Shown piece after piece: positions 18,982 to 28,872 of a stretch of 64,000 bases of DNA. The notes below the pieces were generated by a model, which was not told the origin of the DNA, searched no databases, and saw nothing but the letters and a program-made list of their open reading frames with translations. The stretch is from Leptospira perolatii. Lineage in GTDB: Bacteria; Spirochaetota; Leptospiria; Leptospirales; Leptospiraceae. Within the stretch, counting starts at the first letter, position 1. Each line of letters opens with the position of its first letter. The translations under genes and the position numbers were made by a program. Where the stretch lies: the NCBI RefSeq assembly GCF_002811875.1, contig NZ_NPDZ01000001.1, positions 248,001 through 312,000 of the forward strand, written 5' to 3'.

Positions 18982-20937
18982 ATGGCCTTATTGCAAAAGT
19001 TTAAGAATTATGTAGACGGTCCTAAGCGGATTTTCCGGATCGGTGGACCAAGGTCTTTGTATTTTTACTGTTTGATTACCGGAATTGTTTCAGGCTTCGG
19101 TGCTTACGCATTTTCGCGCTTACTCGCTTGGGGCGAATTTTTTGCTTTAGAAACTTTTGCCGGACTTAGTTTGTCGCATCCGACTGGTGAATACTCCGTA
19201 GAAGCGCATCCGGATGCGAGTTTAACGCTTGGCCCTTGGGTTTTACTTTTCTTGCCTATTCTTGGCGGCTTGATCACCGGGCTTTTAGTACAGCGGTTTT
19301 CGCCAGAATCTTCCGGAACTGGAACAGATGCAATGATCGAAGCCTTTCATAATAAGGAAGGCATAATGAATCCAAAAGTGTCTCTAATAAAATCGATTGC
19401 TACTGTATTCACTCTCTCCACAGGTGGGAGTGGTGGAAAGGAAGGTCCGATCTCCCAGATTGGTGCTGGCTTTGGTTCATTGATTGCCACAATTCTAAAA
19501 GCTGGAGCACGAGCTCGGAGGACTTTGTTATTAGCGGGGACCGCAGGCGGACTAGGCGCAATTTTCCACGCCCCGTTAGGCGGTGCTCTGACTTCTGTGG
19601 AAATGATTTATCGAGAGGATATTGAGAGCGACTCTTTGCTTCCTTGTATTATATCTTCTGTAACTGCATATTTAACCTACTCATGGTTAAACGGATTTGG
19701 AGCTATTTACAGAGTCCCCGAACTAGGCTTCGAAAATTACCCGGAGTTGATTTTCTACTTTTTATTAGGAATTCTTTGCTTTTGGACAGCTTCCCTCTTT
19801 ATTAGAACGTTTCGATTTATTCAGGATATTTCCGCCAAGATCAAATTACCAAAATGGATGATACCTGCGTTAGGCGGAATCCCTGTAGGTATTATAGGAT
19901 TTTTTGTGCCCGAAGTAATAGGAACCGGAGCTGGCTTCCTTCAGGATGCTTTGGATGGAAGATCTGTCTTCGATTCTTATATATTTTCTTCTTTGGAGAC
20001 TTTTGGGATCGAGAAATTCCCAAGTTCGATCGGAATTCAAGAAGACGAAGTATTGAATACTTCTGGATTTCAGGAATCCTTTGCTTTCAATAGAAACTTT
20101 TTTCTCATTTTGTTTTTCCTATCATTCGCTTTTCTTAAAATAGTTACTACTTCTTTTACTGTCGGTAGTGGAGGCTCCGCTGGTATGTTCGGGCCTTCGC
20201 TCTTTATTGGTGGTATGCTTGGCGGAGCAGTCGGAACACTTGCGCAAGCGGTATTAACCGAACACGTATATCTTTCTTCTTTTATTCTGGTCGGGATGGG
20301 AACATTTTATGCCGGAATCGCTAGTGCGCCGATTGCCGGAATGGTGATGATCTGCGAAATCATAGGAAGTTATTCTCTTCTTCCTCCTTTGATGATTGTT
20401 TCGATTATTTCATTTGTTCTCTCGCACCGCCTAAGTTTGTACAGAAGCCAGAAGGAAAATCGATTTCAGTCTCCTGCGCACCATTGGGATATGAATCGGG
20501 ACGTGCTCGAAGAGATTACTGTAGGATCTATTACAAACCGACTTAGGAATATTGCCGTTGTAAGGACGGGTGTGCTTTTATCTGACTTAGAACGGGAAGG
20601 AATTAGAATTCAAGCAAGTGAATTCGTAGTGTTGGATGAAAAGGACAACTACTTGGGAATCGTATCGTTAAGGAAAATCAGACATCTACCCGAGAGTTTG
20701 CAATTTGCTGATCGATTAATTATCGTTGGAGACGTGGTAGATCCTACAATTCCTTCCGTTTCCCTAGATTGGACTCTCGCATCTGTCCTGCGCTGCCTCC
20801 TGGAGCGCGACTTGGACAAGATTGCAGTCGTCCAAGAGAATAAGTATTTGGGTTACCTCAGATACGCAGATTTGATGAAAGAGTATTTTGAGGTAACGCT
20901 TCCGAAAAAAATGAAAAAAGAAGAAAATAGCATCTAA
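18982..20937 (+). CDS. ClC-family chloride channel/exchanger with CBS domains
   Basis: 651 residues. The membrane part carries the ClC ion-path signatures: the SGTGTDA loop, GGKEGP with the gating glutamate, and AGMFGPSLFIGG. After about residue 490 two CBS domains follow (for instance FVVLDEKDNYLGIVSLRKI and IAVVQENKYLGYLRYADL), which in this family bind adenine nucleotides and tune activity. It moves chloride, or another anion such as fluoride, across the inner membrane. Whether it is a channel or a proton-coupled exchanger cannot be decided here, since I did not locate the proton-glutamate with confidence. Confidence 0.92.
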   Translation: MALLQKFKNYVDGPKRIFRIGGPRSLYFYCLITGIVSGFGAYAFSRLLAWGEFFALETFAGLSLSHPTGEYSVEAHPDASLTLGPWVLLFLPILGGLITGLLVQRFSPESSGTGTDAMIEAFHNKEGIMNPKVSLIKSIATVFTLSTGGSGGKEGPISQIGAGFGSLIATILKAGARARRTLLLAGTAGGLGAIFHAPLGGALTSVEMIYREDIESDSLLPCIISSVTAYLTYSWLNGFGAIYRVPELGFENYPELIFYFLLGILCFWTASLFIRTFRFIQDISAKIKLPKWMIPALGGIPVGIIGFFVPEVIGTGAGFLQDALDGRSVFDSYIFSSLETFGIEKFPSSIGIQEDEVLNTSGFQESFAFNRNFFLILFFLSFAFLKIVTTSFTVGSGGSAGMFGPSLFIGGMLGGAVGTLAQAVLTEHVYLSSFILVGMGTFYAGIASAPIAGMVMICEIIGSYSLLPPLMIVSIISFVLSHRLSLYRSQKENRFQSPAHHWDMNRDVLEEITVGSITNRLRNIAVVRTGVLLSDLEREGIRIQASEFVVLDEKDNYLGIVSLRKIRHLPESLQFADRLIIVGDVVDPTIPSVSLDWTLASVLRCLLERDLDKIAVVQENKYLGYLRYADLMKEYFEVTLPKKMKKEENSI

Positions 20938-21177
20938 AAATCATTCCTTAAGAGACTGAAATTAATTCTAGTGGATGTAGCGTTCGTTAACTAATGTTTT
21001 TGATATACTTTTGATAGTTTTCTCAGAATTTTAAATATTATCGCGCAATTTCGAAGTACAGTACATGTATTCTTTTTGGTGGACAAATTAGAAGTTCACC
21101 GGAAGATACGAATAATTTTTTAAAAATAACCAGTGTGTAATAAAAAAATCAGTCTCTGATACGTGACTGAATTAAAG

Positions 21178-21193
21178 TAACAGAACGCTGTTA
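21178..21193. promoter_or_regulatory. Possible operator: inverted repeat before the FadL-like gene
   Basis: TAACAGAACGCTGTTA is a perfect six-base inverted repeat with a four-base centre, ending about four bases before the AAGGA ribosome site of the porin gene. A second repeat (TCAGTC and GACTGA) lies about 40 bases upstream. Such palindromes often bind dimeric repressors of the TetR or FadR type, but no regulator gene is adjacent, so this is only a candidate. Confidence 0.4.
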
Positions 21194-21204
21194 TTAAGGA
21201 AAAA

Positions 21205-22755
21205 ATGATGCGAATACAAATGTCTAGAAATGCACTCGGTGGTGCTCCCTTAAAATTCAAAGCAGTAATTCTATGCGTCCTAATCACTTGTGCTAGCACA
21301 GAGTTGTTTGCAGGAAGCTACGGTGATATCTACGGCGCACATCCAAGCGCTGCTGGTATGGGGAACGCCGTTACCTCAATCGTAAATAACTCTTCTGCTG
21401 TGTTCTATAACGTTGCTGGTTTAGGCAGGCTTTCGGATGCCGACTTGTTTATCGCTAACCTGGAGAAGCTAGAAAAAGAAAAGGAAGCTGCTGCAGATCC
21501 TACAAAAGAAGGTAATCCTGCTGACCCAGCGGCTAACGGCCCAATCCTAACTCCAGAACCTACAAAGGATAGTGACCTAAAATGGTATAAGCGAATTGGC
21601 TATTCTCTGAGAGACGGATTTACCAAAGAGGTGTTTACATATAAACCTCTTCTAAGACCTACAAGAGTATATCACGAAGTAAGTTTTCAAGCTGCTTACG
21701 CTAATCCGACGTTAAAGAATAACGCACCTCAGAATGATAATATTAAAAATCCGGATGATAGTTTTGCTGGTCTTGGCTTAACCTTAAATCTAAACGAAAT
21801 ATTTGATATCGGACGAACCATCAGATTCGGAATTAACGCATTGGTTCCAGCGAGTGGTAACCTATTGGTAGTGAACGATCAAAATCCTACGGTTCCTCGC
21901 TACCTTCAATCTGGAAAGAGCAATGAAAGACCTACTATTATGGGTGGGTTAGGCGTTGAACTTTGGAAGGATCGATTGTTTGCTGGGATCGGATTTACTG
22001 CCTTAGCTGGAGGTTCCGGTGCTATTTTGCTTAAAGATGTTCCAATTTCTCCGGATCCAGTAACTGCTAACTCTCAAGTTATCCTAGAATTGAAACCATT
22101 AATTAACCCGACGTATGGTCTTCAATTTACGTATGGAAAGTTTAGTCTTGGTACATCCTACAAAAGAGAGACATACTTATCGGCTGACCCAATTCCTGCA
22201 AGGGCTCAAACTACCCTATTGGGGATTCAGTTAGATTTTGACCTGGCTCTGCTAGATCAGTATAATCCTCGAGTCTGGTCCTATGGTTTAGCATTTAGGC
22301 CGAATCAAAGATGGGTTTTGAGCGTAGATATGAATCGGGAATTGTGGAGCGGCTATCAGCTTTCCAGAATCAAAAAGAACTATTCTGAGCCACTATATTT
22401 GCACGATACTACGAATGTAAAATTCGGAACAGAGTTCGCTATCTTACCTATGGTAAAAGTTCGTGGCGGTATTGGACGACGTCCTTCTCCTGTGCCACAT
22501 ATGCCTGGAGAGAATAACTGGATGGATAATGATCGCAATATCTATTCTGTAGGAGCTTCTTACATTTTTAACGGAAGAAATTTCAAGTTCCTAAAAGATC
22601 GACTGAGAAACCCTGTTATCTTTGATATAGCAATTACGAACCAACAACTAAGAAGTGTGGAAGTAAACAAATACATTCCAACTAGTAGGAACCCCAACTA
22701 TAACTATGGCGGATATATTTGGTCTATAGCATTCTCTGTTAGTTTCTTTTTCTAA
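21205..22755 (+). CDS. OmpP1/FadL/TodX-family outer-membrane transporter
   Basis: 516 residues. After a signal peptide (core about 20-33, cleavage near LFAGS) comes the family N-terminus, GSYGDIYGAHPSAAGMGNAVTSIVNNSSAVFYNVAGL, the plugging segment of FadL-like barrels. The rest is rich in amphipathic strands and ends in the aromatic VSFFF, typical of outer-membrane barrels. Such proteins let long-chain fatty acids or aromatic hydrocarbons through the outer membrane. A poorly conserved, acidic/lysine-rich insert occurs near residues 80-120. The start is supported by AAGGA four to five bases upstream. The fatty-acid-hydroxylase-type gene downstream would be a natural partner (inference). Confidence 0.87.
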   Translation: MMRIQMSRNALGGAPLKFKAVILCVLITCASTELFAGSYGDIYGAHPSAAGMGNAVTSIVNNSSAVFYNVAGLGRLSDADLFIANLEKLEKEKEAAADPTKEGNPADPAANGPILTPEPTKDSDLKWYKRIGYSLRDGFTKEVFTYKPLLRPTRVYHEVSFQAAYANPTLKNNAPQNDNIKNPDDSFAGLGLTLNLNEIFDIGRTIRFGINALVPASGNLLVVNDQNPTVPRYLQSGKSNERPTIMGGLGVELWKDRLFAGIGFTALAGGSGAILLKDVPISPDPVTANSQVILELKPLINPTYGLQFTYGKFSLGTSYKRETYLSADPIPARAQTTLLGIQLDFDLALLDQYNPRVWSYGLAFRPNQRWVLSVDMNRELWSGYQLSRIKKNYSEPLYLHDTTNVKFGTEFAILPMVKVRGGIGRRPSPVPHMPGENNWMDNDRNIYSVGASYIFNGRNFKFLKDRLRNPVIFDIAITNQQLRSVEVNKYIPTSRNPNYNYGGYIWSIAFSVSFFF

Positions 22756-22865
22756 CACTGTTTATATATAGTTTGTTATAAGAATATTTTAATCTTTCCT
22801 GTTTCACATCTTTTTCTTGACCGACCGATTGCTACAGCGGTTACTCAGAGAAAGTAGAAGGGAAT

Positions 22866-24158
22866 ATGGAAAAGAATATAATTGAATTAATTACCCCGGC
22901 ATTTTTCATCCTTGTGGTTGTAGAAATGCTTTGGGCTTTCTTAGGAAAGAAACCATTTTATAGATATAAAGATTCTGTAAATAGCCTAAGTGCTGGCATT
23001 TACATGCAGGTGTTCACTGTTTTCATTGCGCTCGGGTTAACTGCAATTTATGCCTCTGTCTATCAGCGGTTTAGCCTAATCACGATTAGTGGAGAATCTT
23101 GGATTGCGTGGGCGCTCTGCTATATACTCGCAGATTTTTTTTACTATTGGTACCATAGAATTGCGCATGAAGTGAACTTGTTCTGGGCTTCACATGTAGC
23201 TCATCATCAAAGTGAAGATTATAATTTCACAGTCGCGCTGAGGCAAGGGATCTTTCAGAATTCCTTTTCTTTACCATTCTACTTACCCCTGGCAGTTCTA
23301 GGTTTTCCTCCTTACATGTTCCTGCTTTGTATTCAGGTAAATTTTGCATATCAATTCTGGATTCATACGAGAGGAATTCCGAAGCTTAGCATATTAGAAT
23401 ATATTTGGAATACTCCTTCCCATCATAGAGTTCATCACGGCAGGGACCCGAAATATATTGATAAAAACTATGCCGGAACCTTCATTATTTGGGATCGAAT
23501 CTTTGGCAGCTTCAAGGAAGAGGATGAAGAGCCTATTTACGGCGTAGTAAAGCCAATGCAAACTTGGAGCCCGATTTGGTCGCAGATTCATTACTTTCAA
23601 GAACTCTTTCAGCTTTCAAGAAAAACCAAATCTTGGAAGGATAAACTTGCTGTTTGGATTAAGCCTCCCGGTTGGAAGCCGAAAGACATTGGAGAATCTG
23701 TAGTACCTCCAGAGATAGATCGCGAAAAATATCGGAAGTTTGATACAACTATTCCGAAAACTCTGAGCGTTTATACATTCTTGCAATTCTTATTCGGTTT
23801 AGGGGCTTCCATGGTCTATATAGAATTTAAGAAAGACCTGCCGATGCTTGAGATGATAGTGTTGGGATTCTATATTCTATGGACATTATGGACAATTGGA
23901 GCAATCTTTGAGCTAAAAACTGCGGGGATGATTTCAGAACTGGTTCGCCTTGCATCCATTGCTGTATTGACCAACGTATACGCTTTCGATTTTACGAAGG
24001 TGGCGAAACTCCAACATTATCTGTCTACGGAGAGTATTTTGATGCTCCCGTTTTTAATGAAAGTAGTCGCGGTCACTTCCTTTGCGGTTCTTGGAACCTT
24101 TTTGATTACTCAAAAACGGTTTTTTAGCATTAAGGGATACGCTGCAAAGACAGTATAG
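22866..24158 (+). CDS. Sterol desaturase / fatty-acid hydroxylase family protein (AGMO-like)
   Basis: 430-residue integral-membrane di-iron oxygenase. The histidine clusters are complete: HRIAHE, HVAHH and HHRVHHG, followed by the family block YAGTFIIWDRIFGSF. Length and the extra C-terminal membrane helices (about 300-420) resemble alkylglycerol monooxygenase/TMEM195 relatives more than short C-4 sterol oxidases. It probably hydroxylates or cleaves a lipid side chain or ether lipid; the exact substrate is unknown. RBS-like AAGGGA precedes the ATG. Two further members of this superfamily occur at 53028-54802. Confidence 0.85.
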   Translation: MEKNIIELITPAFFILVVVEMLWAFLGKKPFYRYKDSVNSLSAGIYMQVFTVFIALGLTAIYASVYQRFSLITISGESWIAWALCYILADFFYYWYHRIAHEVNLFWASHVAHHQSEDYNFTVALRQGIFQNSFSLPFYLPLAVLGFPPYMFLLCIQVNFAYQFWIHTRGIPKLSILEYIWNTPSHHRVHHGRDPKYIDKNYAGTFIIWDRIFGSFKEEDEEPIYGVVKPMQTWSPIWSQIHYFQELFQLSRKTKSWKDKLAVWIKPPGWKPKDIGESVVPPEIDREKYRKFDTTIPKTLSVYTFLQFLFGLGASMVYIEFKKDLPMLEMIVLGFYILWTLWTIGAIFELKTAGMISELVRLASIAVLTNVYAFDFTKVAKLQHYLSTESILMLPFLMKVVAVTSFAVLGTFLITQKRFFSIKGYAAKTV

Positions 24159-24427
24159 ATTTAATTACCTCTTTTTGCCCTTGGAGCTTTATTTGAAATG
24201 ATTTCGACTCCGAGGGTAGAAGGACGACTGGTAATTTGTAACTTAATAATATTCCTGCAATTCTATCCCTACTCTTTTAATCAGAATAAGATAGAACAAA
24301 ATGTCTTTTCGTAAATGAATTTTGCTGATAGGTGCAGTGAATCGATGGACAATTTTTGAATTCATAATACTACAAAAAGTTTCAAAATAAAATAAGCAAA
24401 TTACTCGCCGGCAGAACCGGACTTTAC

Positions 24428-24985
24428 ATGAACAAAAGCGTTAATGTAAGTCCTCTTCATCGCAATTTTTTTGAAGTAACAACTTTTCAATCAAGAGTTT
24501 GTACGCTTATCCTACCCAAGCGTTATTTTAGAAAATTCTCCGGATCAGGCAGAGCACTGCAGAGGGAATTCGGAAATTTGCTAGAAAAATATGAAAATAT
24601 TCTACAGAAAATGCCTAGAATCAATGGTCGCAGTGTCTACACGAAATATCAAAGAGATATAACTAGTAAGAAAAAGATAGCCGAAGACTTTCGTCAATCG
24701 AGCCCCTTCATTCGAATCAATGTTAGGGTTACTTGTGTTGCTTGGACAAGGCTTGGCATTCTTGCAGTATATCATGGAGTTTCTCGTTGCTTTCTTTTTT
24801 CTTACTTACTCGAAATGGATAGTGTAGGAGGTAAGCGGGAAACAGAAATCAAGAGTTCTACCCAAAGTTCAGTTCGTATTATTTTGCAACTAATCGGCAA
24901 TCGATATTACATAGTGAGCCGAATTGAAAAATCTAAACCGAATAAAAACATTGTACATGGCGCCCCTGATGATCCTGGTTCGTGA
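24428..24985 (+). CDS. DUF1564 family protein
   Basis: 185 residues. The block INVRVTCVAWTRLGILAVYH, followed by GVSRCFLFSYLLEMD, closely resembles the conserved core of DUF1564 as I remember it, and the N-terminal VCTLILPKRYFRKF is the other conserved stretch. DUF1564 proteins are small, soluble and multicopy in Leptospira and of unknown role; the core could be a ribbon-helix-helix-like or other DNA-binding fold, but that is a guess. The gene stands alone, with 269 bases before it and 139 after, and no clear Shine-Dalgarno. Such isolation is common for this family. Confidence 0.75.
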   Translation: MNKSVNVSPLHRNFFEVTTFQSRVCTLILPKRYFRKFSGSGRALQREFGNLLEKYENILQKMPRINGRSVYTKYQRDITSKKKIAEDFRQSSPFIRINVRVTCVAWTRLGILAVYHGVSRCFLFSYLLEMDSVGGKRETEIKSSTQSSVRIILQLIGNRYYIVSRIEKSKPNKNIVHGAPDDPGS

Positions 24986-25124
24986 TGTTTTGCTTTGTAC
25001 TTTTAATATTATGTTAGGGTGCCGTAACTTCCAGCAAATTCTCGTTAGCTGGTTTTGATCGAGTACAGATCGTTTGAAAAGAAATTGACGAAATAAAAAA
25101 TTTGATGATTCAATTGATTCGCTC

Positions 25125-27206
25125 ATGAAAGCATTTCAAGCAACAGCATCTCGTTTTTTATTTGTATTTCTGATCTCATACTCTGTCTTTTCGCAAGATG
25201 TAGTTAGGGATGCTCCCGTCGCACTTACGGAAAAAGAGACCTCTGCTGGGGGTACTTTGGTAGGATCTCCAGCTAAAATTGAATCCGTTTTACTTTATTC
25301 TGACTTTGCCTATATAACGAAACAAACAAAGGCAGAATTTATTCCGGGAAATGTAGAGGTCCTACTAGGTGAAGTTCCATTTGATATCGTTGATCGAAGC
25401 GTCACAATTTCGATCCCAGATTCGAGCAGAAAAATTCGTATTAAAGGCATAAGAGTAATAGAAAAAGTTTCTAGAAAATACAAATCTGCGGAGACAAAGG
25501 AACTCGAAGGGAGGAGGGAAAAGCTATTACTGACAATTGCGACGAAAAGCCGCGAGGTGCAGGATCTCCTAGATTTAGAGCAAAGCCTTAAATCAATCAA
25601 GCCAACTTTTCGAGAAGAAGACTCGATTACCGAGAAGCTTGATTTGGATTCCATTTCAGGATTTCGGAAAACTTACTCCGATCTAGTAGAAGAAAATACT
25701 AAAATTCGATTATCTAAACTAGAAGATCTGGATCGCGTAAGGGAAGAATTTTATATTGTTTCAGCAAAATTGGATCATTTGGCACAAGGTGATTTGCTCA
25801 GAAGAAAAGAACTCCGGGCAGATATCGAGTCAGACGCTCGCGGGAACTTGCCGATTGAGTTTCGATATTTAATTCGTGGTGCGAACTGGTATCCGAGGTA
25901 TACTCTAGATCTTAAGCCTGACGGTAATGAGGCTGAGCTTGGCTGGTACGCTTTAGTAAAGAATGAAACTGGAGAAGATTGGAATGGGATCAGATTAGAA
26001 TTTTCGACTGCAAATCCTAATTTAGATATCGATCTGCCAGATTACAAGGAATGGAGAATTAGCTCAAGAGTAGTAGTTCAGGAACAGGGTTACGGTTATC
26101 AGGATAAGGTTTCCGATGGAGAAGGGTATTATCCGGCCGCGGAGGCCGCTAAACCTGCTCCATCCGGCGGAGCTACTACAAAAAACCGTGTTCAAAGAAA
26201 GCAAGAGGCAAAAAAGAAAGATAAGGTTTCTAAATCAGAAGAAGAGGCAGAAGCAAACGAAAATCCTTTGCTACAATCTAGAACTCTGATTGAAAACAAT
26301 TATAAAGATAGAGCGAATTCTCTTCGTGTGGAAGAAAATCTGGATGAACTAAAAGGTGATTTAGCCCGACAGAAATCCAGTTTTGATACTGGTCAGTTTG
26401 ACCAATCTATTCGGTATGGAAAAGAGGCTTTAAGGCGCCTTTCTGGCTTGAGAGAAAGTTCCAGACTTGAATTAAAGGAAATCGAATCAGAAACTCAGGC
26501 GTTACTGAATCGGTCATCGCAACTAAATTCGGATCGTAAATATATTGGAAACTTGGTTTCCCCAGGTTCTTCTGCTGAGGGATTTGATTTTCGATATATT
26601 GCGCAATCGAGAGAGAAAATTCCTTCGGACAAAACTTTAAATCGTGTCTTTCTCAGAAAGCGGACGGTTCCGGTAGAACCCGGATACGAGTCCTCTCCGC
26701 TCACAAAACAAGAAGCTTATCTGACTGTGGTTTCTAAAAATCTTGAGAGGGAGCCATTATTGTCCGGTCCTTTAGAAATTTATTCCGGCGAAAATTTGCT
26801 AGGAACTACTTCAGTTTCTACGCTTAAACCCGGAGAGAAAATCCGAATGGAGCTTGGTCCCGATCATGATATCAAGGTCCAAAGAAGAGAAGAGAAATTT
26901 GAGGATAAATCAGGTCTAATTTCGAGCCGAAAAACAATTCGTTATAAGGTACAGATTACTTTAAAAAACAATAAACGCAGAATGGTCAATGTTCGACTGA
27001 TTGATAGAATTCCTTACACAGTGGATGACAGTGTTTCGATAAAATGGATCTCAGGAACGGATCAGCCGGAACGAACTGAGGATGGAATATTGACGTACGA
27101 GTTCCAAATCGACTCAGGAGCAACTAAGAAAATTCAGTTTGAATATGTAGTCTCTTATCCTGCAGAAAATATTTTGCATCAATCAAATGGAAGTGGTTCC
27201 TACTAA
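25125..27206 (+). CDS. MuiA/DUF4139-family exported protein 1
   Basis: 693 residues with a signal peptide (core about 10-22, VFSQD). N-terminal DUF4140-like strand region (VLLYSDFAYITKQTKAEF) is followed by a coiled-coil of about 100 residues and the DUF4139 core (FRYLIRGANWYPRYTLDLK, ETGEDWNGIRLEFSTANP). A lysine/glutamate-rich low-complexity insert lies at about 340-390. The family includes the mucoidy inhibitor MuiA; molecular function is not known. The next gene is a paralogue starting 14 bases after this stop, so the two probably work together, perhaps as an exported complex. Confidence 0.85.
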   Translation: MKAFQATASRFLFVFLISYSVFSQDVVRDAPVALTEKETSAGGTLVGSPAKIESVLLYSDFAYITKQTKAEFIPGNVEVLLGEVPFDIVDRSVTISIPDSSRKIRIKGIRVIEKVSRKYKSAETKELEGRREKLLLTIATKSREVQDLLDLEQSLKSIKPTFREEDSITEKLDLDSISGFRKTYSDLVEENTKIRLSKLEDLDRVREEFYIVSAKLDHLAQGDLLRRKELRADIESDARGNLPIEFRYLIRGANWYPRYTLDLKPDGNEAELGWYALVKNETGEDWNGIRLEFSTANPNLDIDLPDYKEWRISSRVVVQEQGYGYQDKVSDGEGYYPAAEAAKPAPSGGATTKNRVQRKQEAKKKDKVSKSEEEAEANENPLLQSRTLIENNYKDRANSLRVEENLDELKGDLARQKSSFDTGQFDQSIRYGKEALRRLSGLRESSRLELKEIESETQALLNRSSQLNSDRKYIGNLVSPGSSAEGFDFRYIAQSREKIPSDKTLNRVFLRKRTVPVEPGYESSPLTKQEAYLTVVSKNLEREPLLSGPLEIYSGENLLGTTSVSTLKPGEKIRMELGPDHDIKVQRREEKFEDKSGLISSRKTIRYKVQITLKNNKRRMVNVRLIDRIPYTVDDSVSIKWISGTDQPERTEDGILTYEFQIDSGATKKIQFEYVVSYPAENILHQSNGSGSY

Positions 27207-27219
27207 GGAGAAGAACACT

Positions 27220-28872
27220 ATGCAATCAAATTTACAGCTTTCTGTTTCCTTACGATTCTTACTTGCTTTCGGTATGATTTCTCTCGGAGCTTCAAGCTTA
27301 CTTGCGAAGGAAGAAAAACTTGGAATAAAGGAAGTAACAGTTCATCAGGGCACAGCTCAAGTATTGCGTGTGGGTAAGATCGAGCTGGAGCCGGGGATAA
27401 ATAAGGTGGAGATATCTAATCTTCCTGTTTCTCTCTTGGAGGAATCTCTCACTGCAGGAACCAATACTGTAAATACTGAGGTCTCGGGCACTCGAACCTG
27501 GAAGGAAGAAGGCACTGCGTCTTCGAATCCTGAAGTTGCGAAACTGCAAAGGAGGGTTCATTCTCTCGAGAAGGAGTTAGAGGTCCTACAGGCAAAAGAG
27601 AACGATCTAAAAAGTGAAAAGGAAGTTTTAGCCGAATTCCGGCGGAAAGTGTCAGAAACTGTAGGCAGGAATCTGCTTTATGGCCGTGTGGAACCGGATG
27701 GAAAAATCTGGGCAACCTACCTTCGCAGAAACAGGGAGGAGAATGTTAGTCTCTTAGCTTCTTGGGAAAAAATTGAAACTGCAAGGCTGAAAATTCAGGC
27801 GGAATTGGAAGAAGCTCAGAAGCAGTTGAGGGTTCTCCTCTCCCAGGCAGAAAAAAGCAAACGAATTACTTGGATCCAGGTGATCAACACTTCCAAGGAC
27901 TCCAAGGTTGCAGAACTTAGAATCAGCTATTTAGTACCGAATGCAATTTGGAAACCATCCTATACGCTTAGTACAAACCAGAATTTTGAGAAAGCCCAGT
28001 TCGAATATATAGCCGAAATTACCCAAGAAACCGGTGAAGATTGGAATGACGTGACTATCTTGCTATCTACAACTCGTCCGGATCTATCTCAAAGGAGAAA
28101 TAGACTAACTCCTCTAAAACTATACGATGAAGAGGTTCGAAATAAGACCGAAATACTGGAAAATCAAGCCCAAAGTGTAGGAGCTATACAAACAGGAAAG
28201 GAATCAGAAGAAAAAGTAAGACCTGATGAAAGTTCTGGAGCTTCAGAAAGAGGGAGTGGCTTTTTATACAGAATGCCCAAATTGGTCACTCTTCCATCCC
28301 AAAAAGAATCTAGGAAATTTGAAATGCTTTCTTTTCCGATTCAACTTAATATCCGAACGATAGCCTCTCCGCGTTATAAACCTTTTCCTTTATTAGAAGC
28401 AACTTTTATGAATCCTGGAGAGTTTCCGCTTTTACCAGGGTCGGTATCATTATTCCGCCCCTCCGGAATGGTAGGAACTACTAGAATCCCGTACACAAGT
28501 CCGAAAGATTCAGTAAACCTTTCTCTTGGAACTGAAGGAAGCTTGAGGCTTTCGTATCGCACCGAGACTAACAATACAAAAGAGGGAATTATTTCGACCC
28601 AAAAGGTCCTGGAAAAAAGGATCTATCTATCAATAGAAAATTTTGGAAAGGAAAGTAAGAAAGTTCTGATTCGAGACCAAATTCCAATTTCCGAGTTAGC
28701 TAGTGTGAAAGTAGAGATGGATTCGGAAAAGACAACTCCCGGTTTTCGAGAATACCGACAAAACTCTGGAATTTATGAATGGAATATGGAGATACCGCCC
28801 TCAGACAAAAAAGAAATTCGAGTAGAATATAGAGTTTTATATCCGAAGGATCAAAACCTCTACTTGCCTTGA
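27220..28872 (+). CDS. MuiA/DUF4139-family exported protein 2
   Basis: 550 residues, paralogous to the preceding gene. Signal peptide (core about 12-26, SLLAKEE), then VTVHQGTAQVLRVGKIELEPGINKVEI, a coiled coil at about 105-210 and the core ISYLVPNAIWKPSYTLSTN with ETGEDWNDVTILLSTTRP. I set the start at ATG 27220 because AGGAG ends nine bases before it and the signal peptide follows directly; an ATG at 27187 would lie inside the previous gene. The last 13 bases overlap the 3' end of the convergent VWA gene, so the two transcripts can pair at their ends. Confidence 0.85.
   Translation: MQSNLQLSVSLRFLLAFGMISLGASSLLAKEEKLGIKEVTVHQGTAQVLRVGKIELEPGINKVEISNLPVSLLEESLTAGTNTVNTEVSGTRTWKEEGTASSNPEVAKLQRRVHSLEKELEVLQAKENDLKSEKEVLAEFRRKVSETVGRNLLYGRVEPDGKIWATYLRRNREENVSLLASWEKIETARLKIQAELEEAQKQLRVLLSQAEKSKRITWIQVINTSKDSKVAELRISYLVPNAIWKPSYTLSTNQNFEKAQFEYIAEITQETGEDWNDVTILLSTTRPDLSQRRNRLTPLKLYDEEVRNKTEILENQAQSVGAIQTGKESEEKVRPDESSGASERGSGFLYRMPKLVTLPSQKESRKFEMLSFPIQLNIRTIASPRYKPFPLLEATFMNPGEFPLLPGSVSLFRPSGMVGTTRIPYTSPKDSVNLSLGTEGSLRLSYRTETNNTKEGIISTQKVLEKRIYLSIENFGKESKKVLIRDQIPISELASVKVEMDSEKTTPGFREYRQNSGIYEWNMEIPPSDKKEIRVEYRVLYPKDQNLYLP

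Noticed and set aside
24890..25126. A 78-codon minus-strand frame between DUF1564 and the first MuiA-like gene
   Set aside because: Mostly antisense of the DUF1564 gene and its downstream gap; no motif or ribosome site.
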